Shown: positions 47,178 through 59,703 of the stretch, piece by piece
Position numbering within the stretch: position 1 is the stretch's first letter
Layout of the letters: each line of letters opens with the position of its first letter
NCBI GenBank assembly: GCA_022702545.1
Contig: JAHRBC010000005.1
Coordinates: 1,302,001 to 1,366,000, forward strand
Direction: 5' to 3'
Length of the DNA: 64,000 bases
Origin: Phycomyces nitens
Lineage: Eukaryota > Mucoromycota > Mucoromycetes > Mucorales > Phycomycetaceae
Position numbers and translations under genes: made by a program
The notes under the pieces: model-generated
Seen by the model: the letters and a program-made list of their open reading frames with translations, nothing else
What the model was told of the DNA's origin: nothing
Databases searched by the model: none

Positions 47178-50100
47178 ATGTCTGACTTCTTTAGCTTTGG
47201 GAGAAGAAAGCAAAAACCACCTGCCGAGCCGCCAGGATCTCCACCCTCAACCTCACGCCCAGGCTCTCCCCCGGCCCAGAACAGGCAGACTGGAGAATAT
47301 CGCTATTCATATAACCCAGCACGTAAGCCATTAACCTGTCCTACAACTTGTTTTCTAGTGCTAATTACCATACAATCCAGTGCCTCGTCCCTATGTAGAA
47401 CCCTCTCGTAATGCACCAAACAGAGCATCAGTCGATGGCTCTAATCGCCCAATACATCTTGGCGACGATTCAAATCAGCTGAGCAATGACCAAATCGATT
47501 CTCTGTTTGACCAATTGATCGTATGTGATTTAGATTACCAGGGATCTAGTTGTTTCATGTGCATTAATGGTTTTGTGTATCTGATAGTCAAGACGTGGTA
47601 TCCACAAAGAGGAAATCGTTGACCATATGAAGTCGTGGGATTATGAAAAGAAACTCAATATGATAAACATGGACCGTAAATCAGAAGCAAACGCTTATTC
47701 GGCAAGACCCTTTAACGCCGAAGACAACACACCCGCACCTCTTTTGAATGTCTTGGCCGAAAAGGCAAACGAGATGTGGTCGGCAACCGTAGACGCCAGC
47801 TCTCGTGCTATCGACAGACATTCAAACAGGGCCAGTCAATTGCCTCACTCCCGAAGGCTGTCGGGCTCAAGTGGGCCTGCTCCTCTGGGTCCTTCTCTTA
47901 GCAACTCTACCGTATCATCTGTTATGCCACCATCCGCTCACGATACTTCTCAAGTGGACCGTAGTTCGCCCAATTACTTTATCCGAAAATTTATGGAGCC
48001 TGACATGCGTGGTGTTACGCCATCTTTGGTTGCCCATCTGGAGGTCAACTTGAGATCACGTCCGATAGAGTAAGTGAAAGGGTCATTGGAAAGGGTGAAG
48101 TGATCCTTACATGGTTGTATTGTTTAGCTGGGTGGTCAAGTTTATTGATCTTGAGGGTGTACGTGCAGTAATAGGTGGCCTAAAATACGTTAACCATAAG
48201 CCAGACGACGAAAGGTAAGAGATTGAAAGTGATGAAAGAGACTAATGTGTACAATAGAAAGGAACTGATCCTCGATATTGAAATTGAGATCACAAAGTGT
48301 ATCAAAGTGCTACTCAACACAAGAGTAGGTTCATGGTATTAGGTGCCAAAAACAAGAGTCTCATCCAATGCTTTTTTTCTTTTCTTTTTTTCTTTTTTGG
48401 CTACAATAGTGGGGTATCAGAGAAGCAATTGGGCACCCAACCTACATACACTCCATCGTTTATTCCCTCGTCTGTCCACATTGGCAAACCAGAAAGTATA
48501 TCTGCGATATGCTATTCTTCTTGTGTCACTGTGAGCTGCCCAAGGGACACGAGCAGGTTCTCAAAGGTTTTGAGTCCTTGAGTGCACATCGCAAAGATCT
48601 TGGTATATTCGACGGTTGGATGAAGGATCTCGAAAAGACAGTAGATGGGCGCGGTAAACTTGGATCATTGGTGGGAGCAAACGATGATTTTAAGCGTCTT
48701 GGAGTCTACAATGCACCGGACAACCATTTAATGGAATACGCGGTAAGATTGTTTAAATGAATGGTCCATTGAATAAGGACATTGGTGAATATACGATTGG
48801 TTTATTGATCAAACTACCTGTTATTCAGCTCTCCAACATGATGCTCGTGAATGTCATCATCAAGGTGCCAACGGACGTTAATGATCGTATATTCTTGAGA
48901 AATCAGCTCAGAGCATCTGGAATAGACAGAATTCTCTTGAAGCTCGAAGCATTAGATTACCACCTGTTAAATGTCCAGATTGAGACATATAGGGCTTCGG
49001 CAGAGAATGATATGGAAGAAGCGTTTGGTGATGAGATCTCGCTTTATTCCGAAATAACACAACCCCAGGAGCTTCTTGAGCGTATCCTGGAAAGTATTGA
49101 GGATGCACCAAAGGCACTCGAATTCTTAATGACCATCCTCAGAAGTCTTCTTTTAATCAATGGAGACCCGGATAACAAGTAAGTCAGTTTATAACACCAA
49201 CTATTGTCGTCTTAACATTCGATCCATGGTTGTTGCTACTTTAGAACCTATTTCTACCAAATGATTAGTGAACTTGTCAGCCAGTTGGTGATGGACCGTA
49301 GAAGTGGCATCTCAACCGACAATTTCAGTAATGCTTATGGAGTGTCTGTGGGCAACCTTATCCAAAAGTTTAGCGAGCTTGATCGGATGCGGGAGATCGA
49401 GGAAGAATCAGAGAGTAGCAGGGAACGTCTTCTTAGACTCGCTGCTGAAAACAAGGAATTACGCTTGGAAAATGAATACCTTCGAACACAGCAACAAACT
49501 GGTGCCCAGCCAGCAGCTCCAGCACCTGTTGTAAAGGACACGGTTGGCCCAAGACGTAAGTTTTCAAAGGTATTCTCATGGCATATAATGTTTATCTGGA
49601 TGAATATAATGGTCTAGGCTCGCTTAACCTCAAGATGGAGAATGTGTCTTTGCGTGCTTTGTTGAGAACTTCCAGAAACACAATTGCAATGCTCCAAGAA
49701 GAACTCAAAGAAAAGAATGACTTGCTGGAAAACATGGAGAGCCCAAGTACAAGTCCTACCCCGAGCATCGTTCTTGGAAACGATTGGAAGGTAGCTTCAC
49801 AAAGACCTGTAAGAGCATTGGTGGATATCCAATACTATATATATCGAGCATTATTGATAGAACTCACGCTTTGCTTTGGATCTATAGGCATCTGTGCTCT
49901 CTGATGATACTTTGGTTTCCCATCAAGCAACTGGCGGTGGCAACGGTGGATCATTTGTTTCCGAGAATACTTCGTCTGCACAGCCTCCAGTCACAGATCT
50001 CTCTAATGTTGCTCCAGAAAACGCTGGAGCTGGAAATGATTCAGTTCCTGGGTCAAATGTTGATAGTACTATTCCTCCTCCTCCACCACCACCACCACCT

Positions 50101-53100
50101 GGTAAGTGGATATAAAGGGATATTTGGTCTAATAGCCACGTATTTTTTAATTAATGATGTTTTTTCTTCTTTTATCTATAGCGTTTGGTGATGGTATTCC
50201 TCCACCGCCGCCACCTCCACCACCACCTAGTAAGAATACAAATATTATTGGTTTATAAGCTTTATTCCAACTAATATTTTACTTGTAGTGTTTGGTGGTG
50301 CTCCTCCACCACCACCACCTCCTCCACCACCTAGTAAGAATACAAAGATTGTTGGTTTATAAGCTTTATTCCAACTAATATTTTATTTGTAGTGTTTGGT
50401 GGTGCTCCTCCTCCACCTCCACCTCCACCTCCACCCCCACCTAGTACGTATAAGCATATACTTTTACCTTGATAATCTCTTCATTCCAATTAACTTGATT
50501 TGCTTTTTTCCAAATTACAGTGTTTGGTGGTGCTCCTCCTCCTCCTCCGCCTCCGCCACCACCTAGTATGTATAAATCAATATCTATACAAACAACATAC
50601 TCACATTTCTTATTCTTTAATAGTGGGAGGCGGACCACCTCCACCACCACCTCCACCACCTCGTATGTTTGTCTTGTAAAAACCATATCAATTATAAGTT
50701 ACTAAATCTGTTATTTCTATAGCACCTGGAATGGGTGGCGGACCCCCACCTCCACCACCACCACGTAAGCAACAAAGCGTGTATTAAATCTCATATCTTA
50801 TTAAACTTGGACATTATATTATTATGAATCTATTTTAGCACCTGGAGGTCCTGGAGGCCCACCGCCACCTCCACCACGTACGTTGGTCAATGATCATATT
50901 TATCGATTGTTATTTGCGGGTTTTTATTTACTGTATTTTTGTTTTTTGTTTTTTTTTTTTAGCACCTGGAGGAGGTCCACCACCACCACCCGGTATGTAC
51001 AAGCAATATTATGATTTTAATTGCTAGACTAAACAATCTTGCCTTTCAACTACTCTGCATTCAGGCTTAAGAGGACCCATGGCGCCAGGCATGCCAACCG
51101 GTGGTCCCCAGCGTAAAGAACTTCGCCATTATCCTCAAGTCAAGCTGAAGAATCTGCAGTGGCAGAAATTGGATGCCAGAGGTGTCCAACAGACTATCTG
51201 GCTTGTTTCTGATGTAGATGAGAACTATCTAGAAGACCATCTTGATCAATCTGGTGTATTTTCCAAGATTGAGGATCTGTTTCCCGCAAAGGTCAACAAC
51301 TTCTTTGAGAAGCGCTTGAAAAAGTCTGCCGAAGAAAAGAAGGACGCGATCAAGTTCTTGTCCGAAGACAAGAGCAGGAACATCAGTAAGGTCTACAACG
51401 GTTTCAAGGTGTGCTATGTATTAACAGTTGAGGAACTATTGATTAGATCTTGCCATTCTTCCAAAGCTCAAGGTGTTTAAGTCGTACGAGGAAGTTCGCA
51501 AGCTTGTCATGGCCGTGGATGATGAATTGTGTACGGAAATCCTTTTGATAAACATGCACTCCTATATACCCACCAAGGACGACAATTTGCCCCTGATGCA
51601 AAAATACTTGACCGAGACAGACGAAAAGTGTGCAGAACTCGGCGCACCAGAACTGTTTACCGTCCATATGATGAGAATGTATCGCTATGAGCAGCGTGTC
51701 CAATTCATGCTATTCCGTGTTCAGTTCTGGGAGCGATATGATCAGTTGTCAAAGGTATGAAACGCTTGTTTTGTTATTTTAGGGAAATACTTGCTCATCC
51801 ACTATACGTATGTGTATCTTTGGGCATTTGTAGAACATGACTATTGTTTTGGAAGTAGCTGATACTTTAAGGAACTCCTCCAGCCTAAAAGAACTTTTGT
51901 GTGTAAGTAAAACCCCCTATTTTGCTCAACCCGGATCTATTTTTGCCTTGCTTACGTTTTCATGTCTTGTAGCTTATCCTACTTGTGGGTAACTTTATGA
52001 ATGCGTCTAGTATCCAAGGTGGTGCATTTGGTATGCGTATCAGCAGTATCAACAAGGCAAGGAGATTGTGAAAGACACTCTGCCAAAAACATATTAACAT
52101 TGATTGGCGTATTTTAGCTTGCAGACACAAAGGCATCCAATATATCTTCAATGTCGCTTCTTACTGTCTTGGCAGGTGTTACACGCCGAGAATTCCCTCA
52201 CATCCTTACGTTCTTGGATGATTTGAAGAATGCAGCTCAGGCTGCCCGCAGTAAGTTTATCTAGACAAATTCAAGACCAACTACGTGTATTCTAAATCAT
52301 ATCTAGTTATGGCAAGCTTCAATGACATGACCCAGCAGCACTCTGAAATGAGAATATCCCTAAGACAGCTTGATAAAGAACTTAAAGAACATTGGGAGTG
52401 TGATGGTGTTGAGCTTGAGGAAGGCGATCGATTCCTGGCTGTAATGAAGGAGCACCGTGAAGCAATTTCAAACCGTCTTGAGGATCTACATACCCTCTAT
52501 TTGAACATGGATGCCAAGTGGAAGTCTGTGATGGTGTTCTATGGTGAGAACCCCAAGGTTATGCGTCCAGATGACTTCTTTAGCACATTCTCTAACTTTA
52601 TAAAGAATTGGAAGGTAAGAAGATATATCTATGCTTGGGTGGCAATTGACATTATTGACATTCTGGCTTAATAGGAGGCCACTATCCAAGAAGAAAAGTA
52701 CAGTCAAAGAATCGAGCGTGAAGAGAAGAAGAAACGTGAGGAAGAGGAGCACAAGGCTCGTATCGCTGCCAAGAATGAGGCCAAGAAACTGGCTCAGGGC
52801 ACTAATGGAGCTGATGCTGCTCCACAGAGAGTAATAGCCGTTGATATCAGCGAAGGTAATTTTGAAAACATTAAAAAAGACAGTGACTTACTATGGTTAT
52901 TAGAAGCGACAACTGGTACCGAAGATGACCGCAAGATGATGGATAACTTGCTTGCAAAATTAAGAACTGGAGAATCAGAAGTAAGGACCCGCCAAAACCG
53001 CCGTGTAGGCCGTAACAGAGAAGTGCACGACACCAAGGATGTGATGCCGGCTCTGAGGCCCTCTACTTCAACACAACCTGATACTCTTTCTGCAGAGGCT

Positions 53101-53127
53101 CTTCTCAGAAGCCTTCAGGAGGATTAA
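47178..53127 (+). CDS. Diaphanous-type formin with modular FH1 domain
   Basis: About 25 exons, roughly 1,450 residues. Start MSDFFSFGRRKQKPPAEPPG. The GTPase-binding/FH3 region holds EIVDHMKSWDYEKKLNMI, YFIRKFMEPDMRGVTPSLVA and DWVVKFIDLEGVRAVIGGLK. A coiled coil follows (REIEEESESSRERLLRLAAE). The FH1 region (50060-50992) is split over eight symmetric mini-exons. FH2 contains YPQVKLKNLQWQKLDARGVQ, SYEEVRKLVMAVDDE, ELCLILLVGNFMN-like text and SSINKLADTKASN. The C-terminus carries a DAD-like MDNLLAKLRTGE followed by basic residues (RTRQNRRVGRNR). Formins nucleate and elongate unbranched actin at the hyphal tip and septum; GBD-DAD contact gives Rho-controlled autoinhibition. The start codon follows a short leader. 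This is the longest gene in the window. Confidence 0.95.
50182..50992 (+). other. FH1 mini-exon array (8 exons, all phase 1-1)
   Basis: Exons 50182-50229 (48 nt), 50289-50333 (45), 50393-50443 (51), 50521-50565 (45), 50624-50662 (39), 50723-50764 (42), 50839-50877 (39) and 50963-50992 (30). Every length is a multiple of three and every junction is phase 1, so any exon can be skipped or duplicated without a frameshift. Each encodes one polyproline tract led by FGG, GGG or PGG-type residues. Introns are 58-85 nt with canonical GT-AG ends. Confidence 0.9.
50230..50443 (+). repeat. Tandem duplication of intron plus FH1 exon
   Basis: The 59 nt intron 50230-50288 and the 59 nt intron 50334-50392 differ at only about four positions, and the exons that follow both start TGTTTGGTGGTGCTCC. 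This marks a recent tandem duplication of an intron-exon unit of about 104 bp. Confidence 0.88.
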
Positions 53128-53808
53128 AAGAAAGGAGTGTCGGCTTATCTATATCTCTTACCCTCTATCTTGACACTCTCAAAACCTCTCTATTTCTCCA
53201 TACAACACCTACACTCCCTTTCTTTAAAACTGTATTTCAAAGGTCATCTCAAAATTATGATTGAATAGCTATCTTTGCAAAGTAAATATCCCGAGCCTCT
53301 AATATCAATAATACAATACGATTACCTGGTAAAATTTACCCTAATCCTAATTCTATTATTATTTTGCGAGCTTTTGTTTAGTTGTGGGCTTCATTGAATT
53401 ACTGCTCCTTGTCATATACGAGACCAAAGAGACTCGATAATATGCAATAGACTGGTTATATCAAGTTTATTTGTGATCTAGCCTGGGCTAGAGAAACAAA
53501 GCAATCCTTATAATTGTGGCTATAGAGTTTAGATGACTAGTGCCCTTTAATCGTGGTGGCTAAAAGAAGTGGGGTTTGTCTGATGAAATAAATTATAAGA
53601 ATATGGATGCCAATGGTTGCCTTTTTAATTTAATTTTAATTGGTCGAAAAATAATTAAATTGGCATCAATTTCAAGTCAAAAGACTGTACGTGTCAAGGA
53701 TGCCTTGAGCTTGTATTTCCGATCCAAGAAACTCCGAATAACTGCACTTTGCACCAAACTTTTGGCTGCGTTTTCATAGTAGCCCTTTAGGATACACTTT
53801 TTATTCTC
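53128..53808. other. Intergenic, no supported gene
   Basis: 3' flank of the formin and promoter of glucosidase II beta. The 67-codon frame at 53576-53779 has no motif. Nothing else seen. Confidence 0.5.
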
Positions 53809-56155
53809 ATGGTGAAATCTACATTGCTACTACTGCCCTGCATTTTGGCAGCAGTGACACTCGTGCGAGCTGCCAATCCATCAATGAGAGGCATTGCTCC
53901 TGAACGTAAGATTATCTCTTTCTTTTTGAGACAGCGCGCATAGGCCATTTACTGCTTCCAAACAAACCTGACGCTATATATGTATATATATATATTTAAA
54001 CACCAAAAAAGATCGCGACCTGTACGTACCTCTTGTTCAGGATGAGGGAAGCATTTGGGAATGTCTTGATAAAAGCAAAAAGATTCCTTATTCGGCCATC
54101 AATGATGACTATTGCGACTGTCCCGATGGTTCTGATGAACCAGGTATGAAACTGGCTTTGGCAAGAAAGCAGACAATGAGTAACTTAATATAACCTTGTA
54201 AAACAAGGCACGTCTGCTTGTCCCAATAGCTTATTCTACTGCGAGAACAAGGGCCATATCCCTGCCTATATTAAATCCTTTGCTGTCAATGACGGTGTTT
54301 GTGGTCAGTTTTATAGATGGTTTTGTATTCTATCCTAAACTTTCATGGCTCAAAAAAAACAATTCTTATAGATCAAGCATGCTGCGATGGATCTGATGAA
54401 TTCAATGGTCTGACTTCTTGTCCCAACGTATGCAAGCAAGTCTCAATTGAATACACAAAGTATCATGCCGAACTTTCAAAGGTCCAATCTATTGGAATTG
54501 CAGCAAAACAGAAACTTGTCGATGCAGCCGAGGTTGTTTCTAAAAAATGGTTCCAGGACAAGGCTGCAATCCAACAAGACCTTGATTTCAAGTATGCAGA
54601 CCTTGAGAACTTGAAGCGTAATATATATATATATACATACCTAGGATGATCTAGACCACAAATGCAACAATATCTTACCAAATATCTTTACAGGCGAATT
54701 GGATATTCTTGAGAAATCAGAGGCCAAAGAAGATCCAGTCCTAAAAGATAACAGCGCAAAGAGCTTGAAGCAGGCAAGAAAGATTGCCCTGTTGCAAAGG
54801 CACGTAATGGGACTTCAGGATGATATCGATGTCTTGATATCAATTCTGCGCGATCTTAAGAATGACCACAACCACAACTTCCATGACATGGCAGTAAAGA
54901 GTGCAATCTCTGGATATGATGAATTCATTGGAACTTATGAGGACTCCAAGTCTTCAATTGACAAGGATCTGGCTGATATTGAAGATTCTCCTGAAGAGTT
55001 CATTACCGATGAATATGAAGACGATGAGGCAGAATCTGATGTATCTGAAGAGCCCGAGGAGAAATTGAGTCCAGAAGATGCAACAATCAAAGAAGGTAAG
55101 TTTCTCCAAAGACAATATAATTTAGAAAGCGCGCCTGTGGATCTTTTTGTTGGTTTGTTTTAAGCACTGACATACTTTTTTTTATTTTGCCTTTTGTATA
55201 CACATATTATTCTTATACTATTTATGTCTTTGGTCTATAATTTTTTAAAGGTAATACTCAATCGACGGGATATCTTTTGAACAAAGTGGTATCTGTCCTG
55301 CCGTCTGGATTAAAAAACCGACTGGATAAGCTGCTTTCGAAGGAAGATGTTGGTGCTAGTGAAAGCACAGTCAAAAGCAGTGAATCAGGTGTGGGATCTA
55401 TATGGATTGGATCTATAGACTTCAATTCATTGGAGCGCCAAATAGAGCATACAAAGATCTTTTTGTATCTAACATTATCCTGGTAATTCTGTAGTGTTGG
55501 AATCTACCCGCAAGGCATACGAAGACCTCAAATCAGAAATTGATGGCCAGGAACGAAAGCTAGATGAGATTGATAGTGAAATAGCCAAGGACTATGGACA
55601 AAATAGAGAATGGTTGCCTCTCAAAGATGTTTGCGTCGAGAAGAACGAGGGAGAGTAAGTCGATCTGTGATATTGTATAGTGATAAGTTTCTAAATGGAC
55701 AATATTCTTAGGTACACATACTCTCTTTGCGTTCTTGGTACAGCCTACCAAAAGTCTAACAAAGATAGCTCGCGTACAAACCTTGGGTAAGATGTTCTTT
55801 TTTTTTCTAGGTCCACATGTGTATAAACATATTTACCTTTATCTCATGACTATATAGTCGATTCGAGAAATTTGCTGGTACCGAGGAATCCGGTGCAAAA
55901 GATCGTTATCATGAACATTTGCACTCTCATGGAACACGTTGTTGGAATGGACCTGAAAGAAGTGTCCGTGCTTTCTTTGAATGTGGCGCTGAGACAGAGA
56001 TCCTCGAAGTGTCTGAGCCAGAAAAGTGCGAATACCATTTCCGTATGCGCTCTCCCGCTGTTTGTGAGACTCCCCATATACCCTCTGATGACAAGGCTGT
56101 CAAGTTGGATGGGACAGATGTGGAAGAGAAATTGCATATTCATGAAGATCTCTAA
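53809..56155 (+). CDS. GTB1: Glucosidase II beta subunit (PRKCSH-like)
   Basis: About nine exons, roughly 550 residues. A signal peptide (KSTLLLLPCILAAVTLVRAA) precedes the GII-beta N-terminal domain with two LDLa-like modules: YCDCPDGSDEPGTSACPN and DQACCDGSDEFNGLTSCPN. The centre is a coiled coil with an acidic stretch (DEYEDDEAESDVSEEPEEKL). The C-terminal MRH (mannose-6-phosphate receptor-like) domain contains EYTYSLCVLGTAYQKS, GTRCWNGPERSVRAFFECG and EPEKCEYHFRMRSPAVCE. The subunit retains glucosidase II alpha in the ER and helps trim glucose from N-glycans during folding control. The chain ends HIHEDL, a scrambled form of the usual HDEL retrieval signal. Some internal junctions (54617-54693, 55385-55495) were set only by frame. 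Confidence 0.92.
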
Positions 56156-56922
56156 TTAAAAGCACAAACTTTCTGATACATGTATCTTTTGCGAAAATGT
56201 GGATTAGGCAAATACAACTCTCTTTGTCGTATTACATCCATGAATCAAAAAAAAACAAGTTACTGTGAGAATAACTAGATTGTATAAATAGCAAACTTAC
56301 AAAGTATCAGGTATTTAATGAGGCTTTATTTTTTTTTGGTAAGCCTTGGGTTAGACAAAAAGCATAGATAGAAACAGAGCGGATAAAACTAAACTTATTT
56401 TCTTTCATGTACTATGTTTGCTACTATTATGTGTTATAAGAATATAAAAGCATGATTATTGAATGCTTTGAATTATAGCTATTTTGTGATTTCTTTTTTT
56501 TTTTAAAAAAAAAAGAAGCCTTGATTTTCTATTCCTTGTGGCAACTTCTTGAGGCTGTCTATTCTATTTACAATTTTGTAAGGTATGATTGTACAAGGTA
56601 CACCATTTGTCCAAGCCATCAAATACTCAAAAACATCTTGAGAGTGTGCCGATTATAGACTTAAAGACATGGAAAGAATAGGGGTTGTTTTTTTTAATAA
56701 CTAATATTCAAACTATTAAAAGTTAACTCTAAAAAATGGGTGCTTAAAGTAGTGTTTTTTCTTCTTATTTTTAATTGAAATATTTGTAGTAGTAAATATC
56801 AGTTCTTTCAGGCTTTGCATCTATTTTAGTAAGCTTTAAAAGAGAAGGATATAAATAATATCTTGCAAGGTATAATGATAAAAACTTGCATTCTTTCTTA
56901 CCATTAATTTTATGTCTTCAAC
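56156..56922. other. Intergenic, no supported gene
   Basis: AT-rich. Contains a T-run/A-run pair near 56486-56515 (ttttttttttaaaaaaaaaa type) able to form a hairpin; it could be a terminator-like or simple low-complexity feature. No exon seen. Confidence 0.5.
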
Positions 56923-58434
56923 ATGGCTTTGCTCAATTACACATTTGCCGTCTATTTTCTGCTATTAGCTACTATACCGAGATGCTATGCCCCACCAATA
57001 CAGCAAGAAAACACGACAGAAGTTTCAGAGATTGCTATACTTTCCATTCTACGTACCATTATCCTAGGGTATCTAGCTCATGTTGTAACCATCAGACCTG
57101 GAACAGGAGTCAGTAGCTTCAGTACAAACATGCGACGTTTTATGTGTTTTGTATTTCCCACGGGTGGTATTGCCATGGCTTTCAACTCTTTCTTTTCAGC
57201 ATATAATGCCGACAAGATCTTGGGCATCGAAAAGTTCAATATCCCATTACAAAAGTACGACAAGATGTATAGCCAAAGTATGGAATACCCGGACTATAGT
57301 ATTGGCAGTCTGGATGAACCATTGCCAACACATCTATCGAGTGCATACAACTTGGCACGCTCAAAAAATACCCAACTGGCCTATTTTCTTGAAAAGACTG
57401 AGCAACGAAGAAATTGGCTAATACGTTATATGGAAACCGAGCACGGTACAAAGATCAAGGATTATGACAACGCGCCCTATTTAGCAGCTCTTCTATACAC
57501 AATGGGAAAATCAAAAGCCGAGAAAGTAAAGCACTGTATTCTGAACAGGCATCTACTCATAGGATTTGATTCTACCGCCTATGTACGCTCGACAAAGGAT
57601 TTTTTGGCAATCACAGAGGAAATGACAATTGTTGGTTCAGGCTCTGATTGTCAATATCAATCTCCTATTCTTCCGGGATATATACGTTATCTACCTATTG
57701 ATATGTTGGATCAACTTCGGACAGTTCATAATGTGGATAGTACATCATACACAGAAATATGCATTACAATTGGACAGCTATTCTATACTACAATCGAGTG
57801 CATGGATGTCCAAGGAGATAAATGGGCCAAGACTATAATGATTATATATACAGCAATGTCAATTCTTCAAACCTGCTCTCTCATCATACTACACAAACAG
57901 ACCATGCCTTTTAGCATTCTATACGATGTGGATGTACCCTGGGGAGAAATCATCAATGACCGCAGTAGACAAAATCAATTAGAAGAAGCCAAGGCCGATA
58001 CTCTACACAATGACCAAAGAACACGCGGCATATCTGAAAAATACAACCCCCAAGATTTATTCTATAGAGGAAGTTTCTTGGAATTCATCCTGAGAAAACG
58101 CGAATCTGAATATGCGCGGGAGGAGATTGCGACTGATAATGGCAGCGTCTATATATACTCATTGTCAATGATTGGAGGAATAATTGGGTCTCTGTTAATT
58201 TGTGTGTGGGCTGACTACAATAGCCACAGTACAACAGAATGGCTTGTCTTATCGTGGATTTTTGGATCCATCATCTCATTTTTTGTTTTTTTCTTGTATA
58301 CCTATAGTAAGAAGTATTTTGATAGTCGTCTTATTTTTGGTTTACTATTTATCCTTATTGTACTTGGTAGCTTGGGATGCGTCCTTGCTGCAACTATTAT
58401 AGGATATTTACCACGAAAAGATGTTGTTTTATAA
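56923..58434 (+). CDS. Intronless multipass membrane protein of unknown function
   Basis: A 503-codon frame without introns. The N-terminus LLNYTFAVYFLLLATIPRCY is a signal peptide or first helix, followed by AILSILRTIILGYLAHVVTI and RRFMCFVFPTGGIAMAFNSF. The central part is soluble and charged (about residues 100-300). A helix near AKTIMIIYTAMSILQTCSLI is followed by a charged loop. Three C-terminal helices come last: YSLSMIGGIIGSLLICVWAD, WIFGSIISFFVFFLYTYSKK and LIFGLLFILIVLGSLGCVLA. I recognise no family; the segment RTIILGYLAHVVTIRPG followed by an MRRF loop recalls fungal-only multi-copy membrane proteins. The absence of introns and its position next to the repeat island suggest retrocopy origin or a fast-evolving lineage family. 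Codon use is AT-richer than that of housekeeping neighbours. Confidence 0.7.
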   Translation: MALLNYTFAVYFLLLATIPRCYAPPIQQENTTEVSEIAILSILRTIILGYLAHVVTIRPGTGVSSFSTNMRRFMCFVFPTGGIAMAFNSFFSAYNADKILGIEKFNIPLQKYDKMYSQSMEYPDYSIGSLDEPLPTHLSSAYNLARSKNTQLAYFLEKTEQRRNWLIRYMETEHGTKIKDYDNAPYLAALLYTMGKSKAEKVKHCILNRHLLIGFDSTAYVRSTKDFLAITEEMTIVGSGSDCQYQSPILPGYIRYLPIDMLDQLRTVHNVDSTSYTEICITIGQLFYTTIECMDVQGDKWAKTIMIIYTAMSILQTCSLIILHKQTMPFSILYDVDVPWGEIINDRSRQNQLEEAKADTLHNDQRTRGISEKYNPQDLFYRGSFLEFILRKRESEYAREEIATDNGSVYIYSLSMIGGIIGSLLICVWADYNSHSTTEWLVLSWIFGSIISFFVFFLYTYSKKYFDSRLIFGLLFILIVLGSLGCVLAATIIGYLPRKDVVL

Positions 58435-59240
58435 TTCACAAACAATAGGTTGATTAAACCGTTATATAAAATGCTTAAAAGTAATTTGATATTAAAAATG
58501 TGAAATAAAATATTATTGAGAAGCCTATTTTTCTAAAGTTGAAAAAGTGTTTTAAATTTTATATTATTTAACGACGGACAAGTACCTTTGAAACGTATAT
58601 GGCATACAATAGAATTACGAGTTGTTTTTGTGAAAATATACAACGTTAAACAACTCGGTATAAGATATAATATAGAATATATAGTTTAATAAAAGTATTG
58701 AGCGATATTAAGCTATGGTATAAGGTGTACATAAAGAGTATGGCTTTCCATTAATCTTATTATCAATTTATACAAACAATCAATCCAAGAATTTATTAGC
58801 ATGAAGTATATCTTGTATAGTCTATATAATAAAAATAGGTCATTTATTAAGCATGGTACAGGCCTTCTTTTATAAATTTTTACAGTCAGTAATATATTAT
58901 GCATAAAATAACCAATACTTTTCACATACTCTCTTGTACTTATCCACTACGAGTTTGTTGATTACAGGATATTGAGTCAGTAGATTGAATACATTGAAGC
59001 AATATCAATGGGAATCTACCACATTACAACCAAAGACTTTTTTGATACATTTAAAATAAAGTAGCTACAGAATTAAATAAAGAAAAAGAAAAAGAAGATG
59101 GAATGGATTAGCATGAGACTTGGTGATTAGCTACAGATGTAAAGAATCTATTATTTTGAGTGTAGAAAGTGCATGGCAGACACTATAAAGATATTATTAC
59201 CATAAAAGGCAAGCAAAGAGTTGCTATCTCTTAATTTTCT
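58435..59240. other. AT-rich intergenic DNA
   Basis: About 800 bp of low-GC sequence with no supported exon on either strand. It leads into the repeat island. Confidence 0.5.
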
Positions 59241-59475
59241 ATACACCAGTAATACTGGTGTATGGCTCAGTCGGCTAAGGCGTCGGATTTTCACTTCCGG
59301 GACCGGGGTTCGAACCTCGGTTCTGGAATTTGGACTTTCGCTGTCGTAGCCGGCTGGGTTAATATAACTGGGGCAGTACCTGAGATTTCTTGAAATCTCA
59401 GCTTGGACTTCGGTACCCGGGGATTCCAATCTACCAAGCCTAGCTTGGTAGAGTACTGTTGCATTTTTTTTATTT
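59241..59475 (+). mobile_element. tRNA-derived SINE-like element, apparently full length
   Basis: A pol III A box (TGGCTCAGTCGG, 59263-59274) and B box (GGTTCGAAC, from 59307) are correctly spaced, but the acceptor stem does not pair and the T-stem has a mismatch, so it is not a working tRNA. The TTC anticodon position is tRNA-Glu-like. A body follows with two hairpins (59381-59400 and 59431-59451), then a T-rich end at 59461-59480. A 10 bp inverted repeat (59241-59263) borders the head. Tail similarity to 59704-59750 supports a repeat family. Confidence 0.65.
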
Positions 59476-59703
59476 TATTTTTTGTCATTTTGGATCTGGA
59501 TTGTTCTTCCAATGCTATAATACACCCAATATTGGCCAAACCCACTAGGAATTGTAAACAAAGATAGAAAGATAGATGCTTTTTATTCAATAAAATACTG
59601 TCCTCTTTTATATCTTTTCTAAACCTACTCAGTCATCATAAATGTCTGTTTCGGTTTCTAATCTACTTTTGTTACAACTAATGTCTGACACTGGTGGCCT
59701 CAA

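Noticed and set aside
59250..59330. Functional tRNA-Glu(TTC)
   Set aside because: A and B boxes fit, but the acceptor stem does not pair and the anticodon and T stems have mismatches; a SINE head explains it better.
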